DNA of 64,000 nt from Bacteroidota bacterium (GCA_018267575.1 JAFDYF010000104.1:1-64000); one strand, 5' to 3'. Positions 8,771-19,082 are shown, counted from the stretch's first letter. The notes: generated from the sequence alone by a model not told the origin. A program made the numbers and translations.

Positions 8771-10063
8771 TTATTTTGTAGTAATCATAGGCCTGATGTC
8801 TTTGCTTAACAAGTGTATGATCGACCAGGCAAGGATATAAGCGCAACCGCAAATAATAAAAAGGATATTGTAACCAGCGGTAATATCCCCGATAGCCTTA
8901 TAATAAGCCAGAAGGTAGCCTACCAGCAAAGGAAACAATGTGGAGGCAATAGATCCTGCCATCCCACCAATACCGACCACAGAACTGACCGATTTTTTAG
9001 GGACGATATCAGATACTATAGTGAAAATATTGGCACTCCATGCTTGGTGGACTGCTGTTGCTATGCTTATTATCGCCACTGCCGTCCAGATGTTACCGGC
9101 AAACCTGGCGAAAAAAATGGGTGTCACACCAATGGCCATGATGAGCAGGGTCATTTTTCTTGCTTTCAATACCGGCCACCCATGTTTAATAAAATAAGAG
9201 GACAGATAACCACCGCCTATGCTCCCAACCGTATTTGCCGCATATACAACCGCTAACTGAAGGCTGGGCTTGGTAAGATCCAGATCGAAAGTATCACTAA
9301 AATAGGAAGGGAGCCAGAACAGGAAAAACCACCAGATAGGATCGGTGAGCACCTTACCAACTATAAATATCCAGGTTTGTTTGAGGCCAAGTAATTTTCT
9401 CCATTTTATTTTAACCGTGGCCTCTGGGGGATCGACATCACTATTAATATAATCCAGTTCTGTTTGCCTTAACCGTTTTTGTTTTGAAGGAATTTCGTAG
9501 AAAACCCACCAAAAGATCAGCCAGATAAACCCAAGCGAACCTGTTACCCAGAAGGCCTGGCGCCATCCATACATGCCCAAGACCCAAGGAACTAAAATTG
9601 GGGCCACCACAGCACCAATACTGGTACCCGAATTAAAAATACCCGTGGCCAATGCACGTTCCTTCTTCGGAAACCATTCCGCGACCGCTTTAACTGCCGC
9701 TGGAAAATTTCCTGCTTCTGCCAAACCCAATAATCCCCGAACCATCCCAAACCCCAATGTGCTTTTGACCGCTGCGTGCAAGAGAGCAGCCACGCTCCAT
9801 ACAAATACAGAAATACCATACCCTATTTTTGTTCCAACCTTATCGATCAAGCTCCCAAAAAATAAATATCCCAGAGAGTACATAGCGGCAAAAGCCATAA
9901 CAATATACCCATAATCCAATTCCGTCCAATGGAACTGGCTCTCCAGCGTTGGCTTCAAGAGACCAATCACCTGACGGTCGATGTAATTGATTGTGGTCGC
10001 AAAAAAAAGCAGGGAACAGATCACCCATCGATAATTTCCATTTTTCTTGTTCTCCATATACAA
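8771..10063 (-). CDS. MFS transporter of the anion:cation symporter (hexuronate/ExuT-like) family
   Basis: 430 aa with about 12 hydrophobic segments. The first transmembrane helix contains 'INYIDRQVIG', a signature of the ACS family (ExuT, GudP, phthalate and sialate carriers). 'FGSLIDKVGTK' between helices 2 and 3 is the MFS loop motif, and 'AVAEWFPKKERALATG' follows helix 4. The start may be ATG 10063 or 10057 (MENKK). It ends an apparent operon: 41 nt after the Gfo/Idh gene and next to the propeller/cytochrome gene, so it probably imports the sugar, sugar acid or keto-sugar produced by the secreted enzymes here. Confidence 0.88.
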   Translation of the reverse strand: MYMENKKNGNYRWVICSLLFFATTINYIDRQVIGLLKPTLESQFHWTELDYGYIVMAFAAMYSLGYLFFGSLIDKVGTKIGYGISVFVWSVAALLHAAVKSTLGFGMVRGLLGLAEAGNFPAAVKAVAEWFPKKERALATGIFNSGTSIGAVVAPILVPWVLGMYGWRQAFWVTGSLGFIWLIFWWVFYEIPSKQKRLRQTELDYINSDVDPPEATVKIKWRKLLGLKQTWIFIVGKVLTDPIWWFFLFWLPSYFSDTFDLDLTKPSLQLAVVYAANTVGSIGGGYLSSYFIKHGWPVLKARKMTLLIMAIGVTPIFFARFAGNIWTAVAIISIATAVHQAWSANIFTIVSDIVPKKSVSSVVGIGGMAGSIASTLFPLLVGYLLAYYKAIGDITAGYNILFIICGCAYILAWSIIHLLSKDIRPMITTK

Positions 10064-10104
10064 GTTTTATCGGCGTTATTTTTAATGTGTCTTTTGCGAA
10101 ACAA

Positions 10105-11286
10105 CTATATATTGGGCACTTCAACTTCACTGCCCTTCTTTTCTGCCGAAATATATCCTGCGTATATGGTAGCAATCACATCGGACGCCAACCTGCTGTT
10201 GCTCTCAATGGCTCCCCCATAAGCAGCTGCGCTATAAAAGGCCTCCATCTCCTGTTGATAACCGGTAAACCAAGGTTCCTCAGGTGAAATGAATGACCAT
10301 CCTTGTTTTGTTTCTGTTTTCTCCACCACGTACACATCTTCAAAATGTTTTTGCATGGGCGTATAAGCTTGCATGGAGGTGTTGGGGTTGATGTTGCATA
10401 TCGTTCGATGGTTGGTCGTGTTTATCTCGATCCAGTTATGCACGCCCCCCAAAACCAATTCACTAGCAAACAAATCGCCAATGGTCCCATCTTCAAACAC
10501 AACATGTAATTGGGCAAAGTCTTCTGTGTCCTTATAGCTCCTTCTCAAATATCCCTCATCCTTGAAACCGGGCATCCTCGTTATCGCGTGCGTGCGGGCA
10601 GAAATATATTTTGGCCTTATCGGATTCCCATCCCTTGCCCTTCCCTCCACATCCTTTAAATAAATAGCGGCGGATAAAGGATGGCAGCCCTTCCCCATCA
10701 TTGAACCACCACCCGAAAATTCCCATTGCCCATAAGTCAAGGAATGGGACCCTGAATGCGATTCCTCACCATGCATCCAGATTATTTGAGCCCCTGTCTT
10801 TTGTAATAATTCCCTTTCTTTTTGGATGGCAGGGGCATAAATCCAATTTTCTGCGTACATAATCCGGCCTTGACTTTTCTTTTCAGCATCCAGCATGCGG
10901 CGCATGCCTGCCATCACTTCCTCCATGCCTTTTTGCCTCGGGAAAGTGTCCCCATTGAAGGAATCCGTGCCATCCCCAAAATATCCCGTAAAAGGTTTCT
11001 CGACAATCACATTTTTGTTGTGTTGCAATGCAGCAATAACAAAATGCTCATGGGTGGCGGGAGGTGTGCAAACATGAATCAGGTCCACCCTGTTGATCAA
11101 TTCTTCAACTCTGTTGAACGCAAGCAGATCCCTCGGACCGGTAAAATCCAAAAGATGTTGCTGATTGGGCGAGTACGCCCCCACAATTTTTACATCCGTA
11201 TTAAAAACCCTTTGCAGCGCATCGAAGTGAAACTTAGCTGCAAAACCAGAACCGATAATCCCTGCGTTTAAAACTTTTTTTTTCAT
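10105..11286 (-). CDS. Gfo/Idh/MocA-family NAD(P)-dependent oxidoreductase
   Basis: 393 aa. N-terminal Rossmann fold with 'GIIGSGFAAKFH' as dinucleotide loop, 'VHVCTPP' at the end of strand 4 and 'VIVEKPFTG' near residue 97 (the conserved EKP Lys). The C-terminal alpha/beta domain has 'GSMMGKGCHPL' with the conserved His of the family. No signal peptide, so cytoplasmic. These enzymes oxidise or reduce sugar hydroxyls (inositol, glucose-fructose, 3-keto sugars, UDP sugars). Sits 60 nt downstream of the propeller/cytochrome c gene and 41 nt upstream of the transporter, probably one operon for sugar oxidation. Substrate cannot be read from the sequence. Confidence 0.88.
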   Translation of the reverse strand: MKKKVLNAGIIGSGFAAKFHFDALQRVFNTDVKIVGAYSPNQQHLLDFTGPRDLLAFNRVEELINRVDLIHVCTPPATHEHFVIAALQHNKNVIVEKPFTGYFGDGTDSFNGDTFPRQKGMEEVMAGMRRMLDAEKKSQGRIMYAENWIYAPAIQKERELLQKTGAQIIWMHGEESHSGSHSLTYGQWEFSGGGSMMGKGCHPLSAAIYLKDVEGRARDGNPIRPKYISARTHAITRMPGFKDEGYLRRSYKDTEDFAQLHVVFEDGTIGDLFASELVLGGVHNWIEINTTNHRTICNINPNTSMQAYTPMQKHFEDVYVVEKTETKQGWSFISPEEPWFTGYQQEMEAFYSAAAYGGAIESNSRLASDVIATIYAGYISAEKKGSEVEVPNI

Positions 11287-11346
11287 GACGCCTCAAATTA
11301 AAAATGCTTTTTTGCTTGTGATAAATCATTTAATTGATGCAGGCGC

Positions 11347-13659
11347 CTATTTTAACTGGTTCAATTCTTCCATCGTAAAAGGCTTTTGTCTCCCTTTAAA
11401 CTTATTACGCACTTGATTGACCTCTTTTACGGTGACGCTTCCGGCTTGGTTAGCCCAGGAATTGCGAACGAAACTCAAAACTTGGGCAATATCCTCATCT
11501 GAAATATCCTTATTGCTGCCAAAGTCTGGCATTTCCCCATTGATTTCTGGCGTTTTATATAATTTATCTTTTACTTTAATAGGACCTGTCAATCCATAAA
11601 GAACAATCGAGATCAGTTTCTCCTTATCACCCTGGACCCAATTGGAATTGTTTAATGGAGGCCCCAAAGCGTTTATGCCATTCCCATCAACACCATGACA
11701 GGTTTGGCAAGCAGACTGAAACAATACGGATCCCTTAGGGTACTGCTCCGCGAGTTTTTTAGAATCGCTGTGGTGCTTTTCAAATTCAATATCTGCCATC
11801 ACTTTTCTTAACCGTTTATGGATAGTGAGATTGGTGTCCGGATCAATCCGTATCACTTCTTTGTAAAAGCTGCCCTCCTTATTTTCCAAGTTGCTGATAA
11901 TGGCGTCAGCGACATATATATTTTCTGGGTATTTTTTTGCCAGTGCCAATAAAAGCTGGTTGGCGGAATTGGCATTTAATGGCTGAAAACTATGTGCCAA
12001 AAAAGCGATATAGGGAGCAGCCAAAGTATCATCATCCCTTACCATTTGCTGTAGTACAGGCATGAACTGCTGATAATTGTTTTTATTCAATATCGATGGC
12101 AATAGGCTTAATGCCTCCATCCGCAAAGGCCAGTTACTTTGTTTCAGCAAGGGCAATACATCAGGGGCTTGCAGAACATCCAGGCCTTCCAATGTCCATA
12201 AGGAATGGATAACCGTCATCGGCTTGTCTGTATAGCTTAAAAGATGGCGCAAGGCAGGCACCACCTGTTTATCTTTTCTGTCTATTAATAATTGTTGTGC
12301 CTTTGCGCTCACCCAGCCATTGCTATTGTTAAACAGGTCAACAAGCTGATGAGCATCATTTGAAAACTGAACAGGTAGGTCCTTTTTTCCCTGCGGAACT
12401 ATTTTGTAGATGCGCCCGCATGAAAGCGGTTCCGTCAGCTCCCTTTTCTTTATCTCATTTTTTAGATAGGGGGTCAGATATGTTTTGTGCTGGATAATAC
12501 CGCGGTACATGTCAACGATATACAGAGCGCCATCAGGTCCATTGGATAAATATACCGGACGGAACCGCTCATCCTTGCTGGCGAGAAATTCCTTGTTTAC
12601 ATAAGCCTCCCTGCCATTTATTATATAACCCTCCTCAGTTAAAATATCCCTTTTGATTAAGTTGCCAGCTGGCTCCGCTACAAAAGCATTCCCAGAATAA
12701 TCTTTCCCGAACAAATCGCCCTTGTATATAACCGGGCCGCAGGCTGCTGTAAAATTCACTAGTCTCAGGCTATCATCCAGGACTCCTTTCATATAGCCAC
12801 GATTTACCCCAGGCGTAGGCCTGATCGGATATACCCGATTATCACTTACGATATTCACTACATAACCTGCAACATTTCGTTGTTGTTTATTGTCCGATCC
12901 AAATCCTGGGCTAAAATAATCTCCCTGCAAATTATCGGAATTTGTATTATAATATAAGCGACCAAGGTCATCTTCAGTAATGCCCCATTGACCACGGAAA
13001 TGGGTTTTTTCTATCAGCCAATGGTCTCCTTCTTTCCGATATCTCTTGCTGGATTTTGCATTATAGATCCAATTATCCAGGCCCCTCAACAATCCATTGG
13101 GTTGGTGCTCCACATTTCCTCCCAGTGCATAGGCCGAATCTACAAGGGTTTTATTTACAGGCTTGTCGTTTTTGATTTCATAATACCAAAGCTTGGGGGG
13201 CTCAGCAACAAGAATTCCATTGCCTATCAAACAAATAGCACGTGGCAATACCAAAGAATCCAAAAACACCTTAACCCCATCCATGATGCCATCACCATCT
13301 TTATCGCTCAGTATAACAATTTTGCCAAGAGGTATCTGTTCACCTGTCCCTAAGGTATCCGGCATATAATCTGCCATTTCCACTACCCAAATCCGACCGC
13401 GTTCATCAAATTTTATTGCTACTGGGGCCGTGATTAATGGTTCCGATGCAACCAACTTTACGGCAAAGCCATTTTCGAGGCGCATCTGCTTCATTGATTC
13501 TTCCGCAGATAAGGCCGGGGAAGGGGGGACGCTTTTTCTAAGTGCCAAGGAATCCACATTGATATTTTGGTTTCCGCCTTGGGTACAACCTTGCCCGAAA
13601 ACCACTACCAAAACATAGGCGACAAATAAAATATTTACAGAACAAAAAATACTTCTCAT
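11347..13659 (-). CDS. Lipoprotein with PVC-type dehydrogenase beta-propeller, HEAT-like region and C-terminal cytochrome c domain
   Basis: 770 aa. Lipoprotein signal with Cys in 'VFGQGCTQG'. Residues ~55-400 form a soluble sugar-dehydrogenase-like beta-propeller ('IKFDERGRIWVVEM', 'LSNGPDGALYIVDMYRG'); ~420-620 is a helical repeat region; the last ~130 residues are a class I cytochrome c with 'CQTCHG' near residue 651 (CxxCH haem site) and a distal Met candidate in 'GEMPDFG'. This architecture is common in Bacteroidota and Planctomycetes oxidative sugar loci. It likely oxidises a sugar in the periplasm or at the outer membrane and passes electrons through the haem. First gene of a probable operon with the Gfo/Idh and MFS genes. 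Confidence 0.82.
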   Translation of the reverse strand: MRSIFCSVNILFVAYVLVVVFGQGCTQGGNQNINVDSLALRKSVPPSPALSAEESMKQMRLENGFAVKLVASEPLITAPVAIKFDERGRIWVVEMADYMPDTLGTGEQIPLGKIVILSDKDGDGIMDGVKVFLDSLVLPRAICLIGNGILVAEPPKLWYYEIKNDKPVNKTLVDSAYALGGNVEHQPNGLLRGLDNWIYNAKSSKRYRKEGDHWLIEKTHFRGQWGITEDDLGRLYYNTNSDNLQGDYFSPGFGSDNKQQRNVAGYVVNIVSDNRVYPIRPTPGVNRGYMKGVLDDSLRLVNFTAACGPVIYKGDLFGKDYSGNAFVAEPAGNLIKRDILTEEGYIINGREAYVNKEFLASKDERFRPVYLSNGPDGALYIVDMYRGIIQHKTYLTPYLKNEIKKRELTEPLSCGRIYKIVPQGKKDLPVQFSNDAHQLVDLFNNSNGWVSAKAQQLLIDRKDKQVVPALRHLLSYTDKPMTVIHSLWTLEGLDVLQAPDVLPLLKQSNWPLRMEALSLLPSILNKNNYQQFMPVLQQMVRDDDTLAAPYIAFLAHSFQPLNANSANQLLLALAKKYPENIYVADAIISNLENKEGSFYKEVIRIDPDTNLTIHKRLRKVMADIEFEKHHSDSKKLAEQYPKGSVLFQSACQTCHGVDGNGINALGPPLNNSNWVQGDKEKLISIVLYGLTGPIKVKDKLYKTPEINGEMPDFGSNKDISDEDIAQVLSFVRNSWANQAGSVTVKEVNQVRNKFKGRQKPFTMEELNQLK

Positions 13660-13908
13660 TCAATTTTGGGTTTACCTTAATTCTTCAAAATAGGTTTGTC
13701 AGGTTATGAAAATAATCATAATTTTCGGTGTCACATTATCTCTTGGTCATATCCGACAAGCACCCAATGGCTTCCAAAAGGAACCGCACCGTAATCATAA
13801 ACCCACCAGATCGGTTTTATTTTCCCAGTAAATACGGTCTCGCAAATAATCAAAATTTCCTCCTCCCCCAAGCTGCCAATGCCTCCCCAATCTTGTAGAA
13901 ACCCAAAA

Positions 13909-15677
13909 TCATAAAATGAACTTCCCATAAACATATACATGCTGCAATCTCAAAGGGCTAATTATATCCACAGCTTCTTTGCTGATCTTGACAAATCGTG
14001 CATCCACACTGGGCAATAAGACGCCAGCACTGAATTGCGCCACGGTTGCTTCCCATTTCAGAAATGGTTTTCGGGTTGTCCCTGAAACTACCCAATCCCT
14101 CCCATTCACAGAAACCTCTACTTTGTAAACACTTGTAGGATCCGTTTCCTTTTCTCCTTTCCTGATATCGACCCCGGTAACAGAATATATTTTCCCAAGG
14201 TCAATGACCACGGGATTTCCCTTTATTTCCTTGTTCCCCTTATCCGCAATCATGCTACCATACATTGCACCTGAAAATTTTGACAATTGGCTTTTTACCT
14301 TAACCATTGCCGTGATTTTATTTTGAAAAACGAATTCTATAATGATGGCATTGGGATCTATACTACACTTCGAAAGATCCAGGCTAATTCCATTTTTATT
14401 TTGTACAAAAATAATCTTGCCTCCAGTTAAGCATATCGCAGATAAAATCTTATTTTCTATGGGTGGCAATAATAGCTTTGTGTTGGTAGAAGAACTAATG
14501 TGCAAGAAAGCTTTATTATCTCTGTAAGTACTCCCGCCCCAATCAGCAGGGTACCAGGGGCCACCCTTCGTATTATAAATCGTTTGGCCATATTTTTTCA
14601 TCCATTCGCCCATCTCTTCCAATCTTTTTAATTGTGCTGGATCGAATGCTCCATCCCATTTGGGGCCCCAACTAAGCAACATATTCCCATTTCCATCGGC
14701 CGTTGAGCAAAGCATTTTTACCAACGTCTTCAATGGTTTTATGGGTGTTGGGGAACAGGACCAGGATTGGCAAAGTGTCACACAACTTTCCCAGGGTCTT
14801 GGGGATTGATAGGCACCGATCCTTTGTTCGGGGGTATCAAAATCCCCCGGAATGGAGGCCCTGTTGTCTATGATAATACCGGGTTGCAATTGACGGATCA
14901 TTCGGGTGAGCTTTTCGGATTGCCACATATCCGCCGTGAACATGCCCCCCACCAACAGGCATCAAACCAGAAAATATCAATCTTCCCATAATTGGAGCAT
15001 AACTCGCGGACTACATTGAACTGGTAATCTATATATTTTTGGTGGGTTGGGCCTGGCAAAATTTTTTCGATACCGGGTTTTGCTCTATAATATGGTGGGT
15101 CAGAAATTTGTTCGATCATTGAAGTATCAACAGGGGCATAGTCGGGCTGGTAAAAATCTCGTTGGCAGTAATAGATCCCGAACTTCATACCAGCAGCATG
15201 ACAGGCATCTGCCAGCTCTTTTAAATAATCCCTTCCAAAAGGGGTATGCATAATATTGAAATCTGAATATTTTGTGTTCCATAAGTGAAAGCCATCAAGG
15301 TGTTTGGCAATGGCCACGATATATTTGAAGCCTGCTTTTTTTGCAAAACCAACCCATGCCTTGGCATTGAATTTTTCCAAACTAAATTTTTCCGGGTACT
15401 TTGTCCAAACACTATCTGGTATGGGACCATGCCCAAAATCTGGTGCCTTGCGGGTATAACAAAGCTCCCATCCCAAATCCTTTCCGGTATAAGTGGATAA
15501 TGCAAAATGGATGAACATTCCATACTTGGAATCCCGAAACCATTGAAGATCCTTTTGCGAGGCAAAATTGCTGCTGTTCCATTCCTCGGGGGTAAAACGT
15601 TGCAATAAATACCAAGGTTCCTGTTTGGAAGAATCATTTTGCAGAATAGACCATTGTACAAATAGACTTTGAAACAA
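13909..15677 (-). pseudogene. GH29 alpha-L-fucosidase with C-terminal discoidin-like domain, split by a -1 frameshift
   Basis: Two minus-strand frames (15677-14898 and 14955-13909) join into one GH29 protein. The first ends in the nucleophile region 'DIFWFDACWW', after 'KYGMFIHF' and 'AKHLDGFHLWN'; the second resumes exactly with 'GGMFTADMWQS' and carries 'NGNMLLSWGP' and a C-terminal F5/8-type domain ('GNPVVIDLG', 'DARFVKIS'). The break is at a run of six G (14945-14950 as C on the plus strand); one more G restores the frame. No in-frame ATG lies upstream of the conserved part, only TTG, and no signal peptide is visible, so the 5' end may also be damaged. Alternatives: sequencing error or slippage. 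Retaining fucosidase if intact. Confidence 0.8.
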
Positions 15678-16022
15678 CTGATTTGGGGAACAACCGCTTT
15701 AAAGTAACTTTATATAAGATTTGCAATTCAACAAAAAAAGGGTGAGCGAATAGGTGAGCGGAAAAAAATGAAACTTTGTATGTTACTGAACAATATAGTT
15801 TTGCGAAGGTATACAGAATCCGTCCGTTCCGCATCTATAACATAAACCCGCTCTGGAAGCGGGTTTATGTTATCCTACAAAAAAAACAACAGACTCGTAA
15901 ATCTTACTCTACTACCTTCAAGGGAGTTTTGTATACTGGAAGCTTGCAGGAATAATCGCATGATTAACCCACTAAGGAAAAACTGCCTTCCAAAAAAACA
16001 ATCACAATAACTATACGGTCTT
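15678..16022. other. Intergenic region between GH20 and GH29 genes
   Basis: Contains the strong hairpin at 15837-15873. The remainder is A+T-rich with no recognisable gene; any promoter for the GH29 gene would be here. Confidence 0.4.
15837..15873 (-). terminator. Long hairpin downstream of the GH20 gene
   Basis: Perfect 16-bp inverted repeat (15837-15852 with 15858-15873) and a 5-nt loop, about 150 nt beyond the GH20 stop. No long T tract follows, so it may stabilise a 3' end as much as terminate. Confidence 0.55.
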
Positions 16023-18359
16023 TTAGTAAATAACCACTTCGTCAGTAAAAAGAAATCCTTGCGCATTTTTTGCCAGCACCCTTATATATCTATTTGTGAT
16101 ACCATTCAAATCGAATTTAAAATCTTTGAACAATAATTCCGATCGGGTGGTTGGCACGTCGTTGTCAATCCGTTTGAAGGGTTTGAAATCTTTCCCATTA
16201 TCAGAAACTGATACTTCCACAAATTCGGGCATGAAGACCCCTGGCCCCGTTATCTGCATAAATCGCATGGACAGGCTTTTCAAAGGCCCCGGTTTTTCCA
16301 TGTCGATGGTAATGTCCATGTCATTGGTAAAACCCTGCCACTGGCCATCCCCATAAGTAAGCATGGAACCTCGATATCCGTTTACCAATGTGGATTCTTT
16401 TTGCGCAATATAACTTTCGCTATAGGGAAGGTTATAAGTCACTTTTTTGCCAATGGCTTTGTGATAGTCTACATCCAGTGAAGAAGGAATGCCCTGTAAA
16501 GCGGTATCAAGAAAAACGGCTGCCCTCAATCTAGCGCTGTCTTTGATGATAAGACTATCCTTATATAAAGCCGAAGTGGAAACAGGTCTGCTCCCGTCCA
16601 GTGTATAGCGGATCACAGGCGAATATTGTTCGCTTTCCATGCTGATATGCGTTGCATGGCTTTGATAGTCGATGCCCGCATGGATATCTACCTGACTGGA
16701 GGGACGGCAATAGTTGACATGCAGCGACTGCAACAAAAAGTATTGATGATACAACCGTTCCCTGAAATCATCCCAATCGCGATGATTTTTTGCTGACCAG
16801 GTTACTTCGGCAAGTGCCAACAAACGCGGAAAGAGCATGTATTCTGCCTGTTGTGCTGAGGAAATATATTCTGTCCACAAATTGGCCTGTGCGCCAATTA
16901 CGTGACCAGCATTTTCGGCTTTCAATTCTTGGGGCACTGGCTCAAAGGAATAGACCGTTTTGAGTGGCAAGAATCCGCCAATGGCCTCGGGCTGAGTGGC
17001 TGGGTCGGCTTGGTAATGATCAAAATAGCAATAGGATCCTGGGGTCATAATCACATCATGGCCCATGCTTGCTGCTTCAATCCCACCTTTGGTCCCCCTC
17101 CACGACATCACCGTCGCCGAAGGCGCCAGTCCCCCTTCCATGATCTCATCCCACCCCAGCAATTTACGTCCATGAGCGTTAAGGAATTTCTCAATACGCT
17201 TTACGCCATAGCTCTGCAGTTCAGATTCGTTTTTGAGCCCTTCCCGACGTATGCGATCCTGACATTTGGGGCAATGTTTCCAGCTTTCGGTACCTGCTTC
17301 ATCCCCTCCCACATGAATATAAGTGGAAGGGAAAATCTGCATCACTTCCGTGAGCACATCTTCCAGAAAAGTAAAAGTAGAATCGTTCCCCAAACATAAT
17401 TCGCCGTTTTTATACGGCAGGCCGGAGCAGGAAAGTGAAGGATAAGCAGTCGTTACCTCCTCGGAATGTCCAGGCATTTCTATTTCAGGAATCACGATAA
17501 TGCCCCGTTCGGCAGCATAGGCCACCACTTCTTTTGCATCAGCCTGTGTATAATAGCCTCCATAGGCCATGGGATCGCCCTCTTCCTTATATTTCCTTCC
17601 ATTGGCCCACCATTCCCGCCAGGTCAAATGGCTGCGCCATGCACTCAGTTGTGTAAGTCGGGGATATTTTTTTATCTCTAATCTCCAGCCAGGCCCATCG
17701 GTAAGATGCCAGTGCAAAGTGTTCATTTTATAAAGAGCCATCAGGTCGAGCAATTCTTTTACAAAGCTGATGGGATAAAAATTTCTAGATACATCAAGCA
17801 TGAGCCCTCTATACTGAAAGCGGGGACGGTCTTCAATCACCACACAAGGAAGTGGTTTATCTGGATGCAAGAGCATCAATTGCCAAAGGGATTCCATTCC
17901 GTACAAGGCTCCTACAATAGAGTGGGCCACAATTTCAATATGATCGGTTTTGATATGGAGACGATAGCCAGCAGTATCTCCTGCAATGAGGTCCTTGCTT
18001 TTGATAAAACAGATTCCACCAGTATACATGGCGACAGAACGGGGAAGAGCACCGACTCTTCCTGCAGAAAGTCTCGCCATTTTTATGAACCTGGAAGCCA
18101 GTGGCAAAAACTGTGGGCTACTATAAACCTTGGTCGATGGACCAATGGAAAAAAATCCCGCTTCTGCCTTCATGGAAACCGGCGCCGGAATCAGTGGTAT
18201 TTCGGCTACTGACCCAGAAGTGGGCAGGGTCTGTGTTTTAGCAAAGCTTTGGGCATTGCAAACGGCCGCATCGGTCAAAGCCAATATCAGTAAAGGGAAA
18301 AATAATTTTCTTCCAGCGGACTGCCCGATACAATTCATGACGGCTATTTTTTTTGACAT
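16023..18359 (-). CDS. GH20 beta-N-acetylhexosaminidase with C-terminal accessory domains
   Basis: About 778 aa from ATG 18359 (MSKKI). This start is preferred to 18413 because it places a hydrophobic signal segment ('LFFPLLILALTDAAVCNA') near the N-terminus. Order: GH20b alpha/beta domain (~60-175), then the GH20 barrel opening with 'RGLMLDVSRNF' and holding the catalytic pair in 'HVGGDEAGTE' near residue 353. 'NLWTEYI' follows and then a chitobiase-C/FN3-like module with 'VIRYTLDGSRP'. The last ~140 residues form a galactose-binding-like domain. It removes terminal beta-GlcNAc or beta-GalNAc by substrate-assisted catalysis. Periplasmic or surface; complements the fucosidases nearby. Confidence 0.92.
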   Translation of the reverse strand: MSKKIAVMNCIGQSAGRKLFFPLLILALTDAAVCNAQSFAKTQTLPTSGSVAEIPLIPAPVSMKAEAGFFSIGPSTKVYSSPQFLPLASRFIKMARLSAGRVGALPRSVAMYTGGICFIKSKDLIAGDTAGYRLHIKTDHIEIVAHSIVGALYGMESLWQLMLLHPDKPLPCVVIEDRPRFQYRGLMLDVSRNFYPISFVKELLDLMALYKMNTLHWHLTDGPGWRLEIKKYPRLTQLSAWRSHLTWREWWANGRKYKEEGDPMAYGGYYTQADAKEVVAYAAERGIIVIPEIEMPGHSEEVTTAYPSLSCSGLPYKNGELCLGNDSTFTFLEDVLTEVMQIFPSTYIHVGGDEAGTESWKHCPKCQDRIRREGLKNESELQSYGVKRIEKFLNAHGRKLLGWDEIMEGGLAPSATVMSWRGTKGGIEAASMGHDVIMTPGSYCYFDHYQADPATQPEAIGGFLPLKTVYSFEPVPQELKAENAGHVIGAQANLWTEYISSAQQAEYMLFPRLLALAEVTWSAKNHRDWDDFRERLYHQYFLLQSLHVNYCRPSSQVDIHAGIDYQSHATHISMESEQYSPVIRYTLDGSRPVSTSALYKDSLIIKDSARLRAAVFLDTALQGIPSSLDVDYHKAIGKKVTYNLPYSESYIAQKESTLVNGYRGSMLTYGDGQWQGFTNDMDITIDMEKPGPLKSLSMRFMQITGPGVFMPEFVEVSVSDNGKDFKPFKRIDNDVPTTRSELLFKDFKFDLNGITNRYIRVLAKNAQGFLFTDEVVIY

Positions 18360-18629
18360 GCAAACAGTTATAACATTAAAAAATAAACTACAAGTTAAGA
18401 GGGGCGATGCCAATTTATTTCAAAACGCTTGGGTTTATTTTTCAAGACCAAATTAATCACTTGGGCATCCCCCACCGTTGTTATTAAAAAGCCTTCTTTG
18501 GATTGCTAAGAAAATAAAGATTGATCAGGCTTTTCCGTACTGTCATGATTAGGGCAAACGAATGGACTGGGGATATTGCTTTGGGTATTGTTAAATATTT
18601 TCAATTTTTATAACAGGCGACCACGTTGC
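18360..18629. other. Intergenic region upstream of GH20
   Basis: A+T-rich; should include the GH20 promoter. No gene seen. Together with the small frame at 18630-18875 and the repeat that follows, it forms the edge of an accessory island. Confidence 0.3.
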
Positions 18630-18875
18630 CTAGTTCGCTTCCTTCCTTATTGGGAACTTCCATGTAATGTTAAAAGTGGCGAAGTGTTGATAGTCCAATG
18701 CTGGCTTAGAACTTGTATTCCACAAACTTGGTTGGTAAAGAATCCCCAAACATAAATATTTGGTGATTCTATATTGCACGGAAAAGCTCAGCTCAATGGA
18801 CAAGTTTGATTTGGAGTGGCCAATTATCGAAGTGTCATTTGATAGGTTTAGGGGCAAAGTTTCAGGCAAAGGCAT
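18630..18875 (-). CDS. Small 81-aa reading frame, possibly the C-terminal remnant of a beta-barrel protein
   Basis: 81 codons directly behind repeat copy C in the same orientation. The second half alternates hydrophobic and polar residues ('IELSFSVQYRI', 'YQHFATFNITWKFPI') and ends in strand-like sequence, as in the last strands of outer-membrane barrels. There is no signal peptide. I do not recognise a family. It may be a truncated passenger gene behind a surviving repeat, or a chance frame. Confidence 0.3.
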   Translation of the reverse strand: MPLPETLPLNLSNDTSIIGHSKSNLSIELSFSVQYRITKYLCLGILYQPSLWNTSSKPALDYQHFATFNITWKFPIRKEAN

Positions 18876-18888
18876 TCACTTAATTTTT

Positions 18889-18981
18889 TGTGGCGGTATT
18901 TTAAATCAGTCTGTCCGAATCAGTGCTTGGCTAAAGTTACGCAAGTTGAGAACATAATATATTGCCTGGACCTTCCTGTCC
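18889..18981 (-). repeat. Promoter-like intergenic repeat, copy C
   Basis: Read on the minus strand it has GGACAGGAAGGTCC, an A+T-rich stretch, TAACTTTAGCCAAGC (the TAnnTTTA box followed by GCCAAGC), a CGGACAG segment, ATTTAAAATACCGCCACAAAA. Same order as copies A, B, D and E, somewhat degraded in the last part. Confidence 0.5.
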
Positions 18982-19082
18982 GCCGACATAACAGAAAATT
19001 CCATGTTGAACGATGAGGGTAAATATTTAGAATGTATAAGAATAGAAAAAGTACCCGTTCAATCCTCTACGGCTATTAAAAA

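Noticed and set aside
13731..13940. 69-codon minus-strand frame overlapping the end of the GH29 gene
   Set aside because: It overlaps the conserved C-terminal domain of GH29 in another frame, and no family or start signal supports it.
16902..17399. 165-codon plus-strand frame inside the GH20 gene
   Set aside because: Lies opposite the catalytic domain of GH20, whose motifs are in the other strand; composition is that of an antisense shadow.
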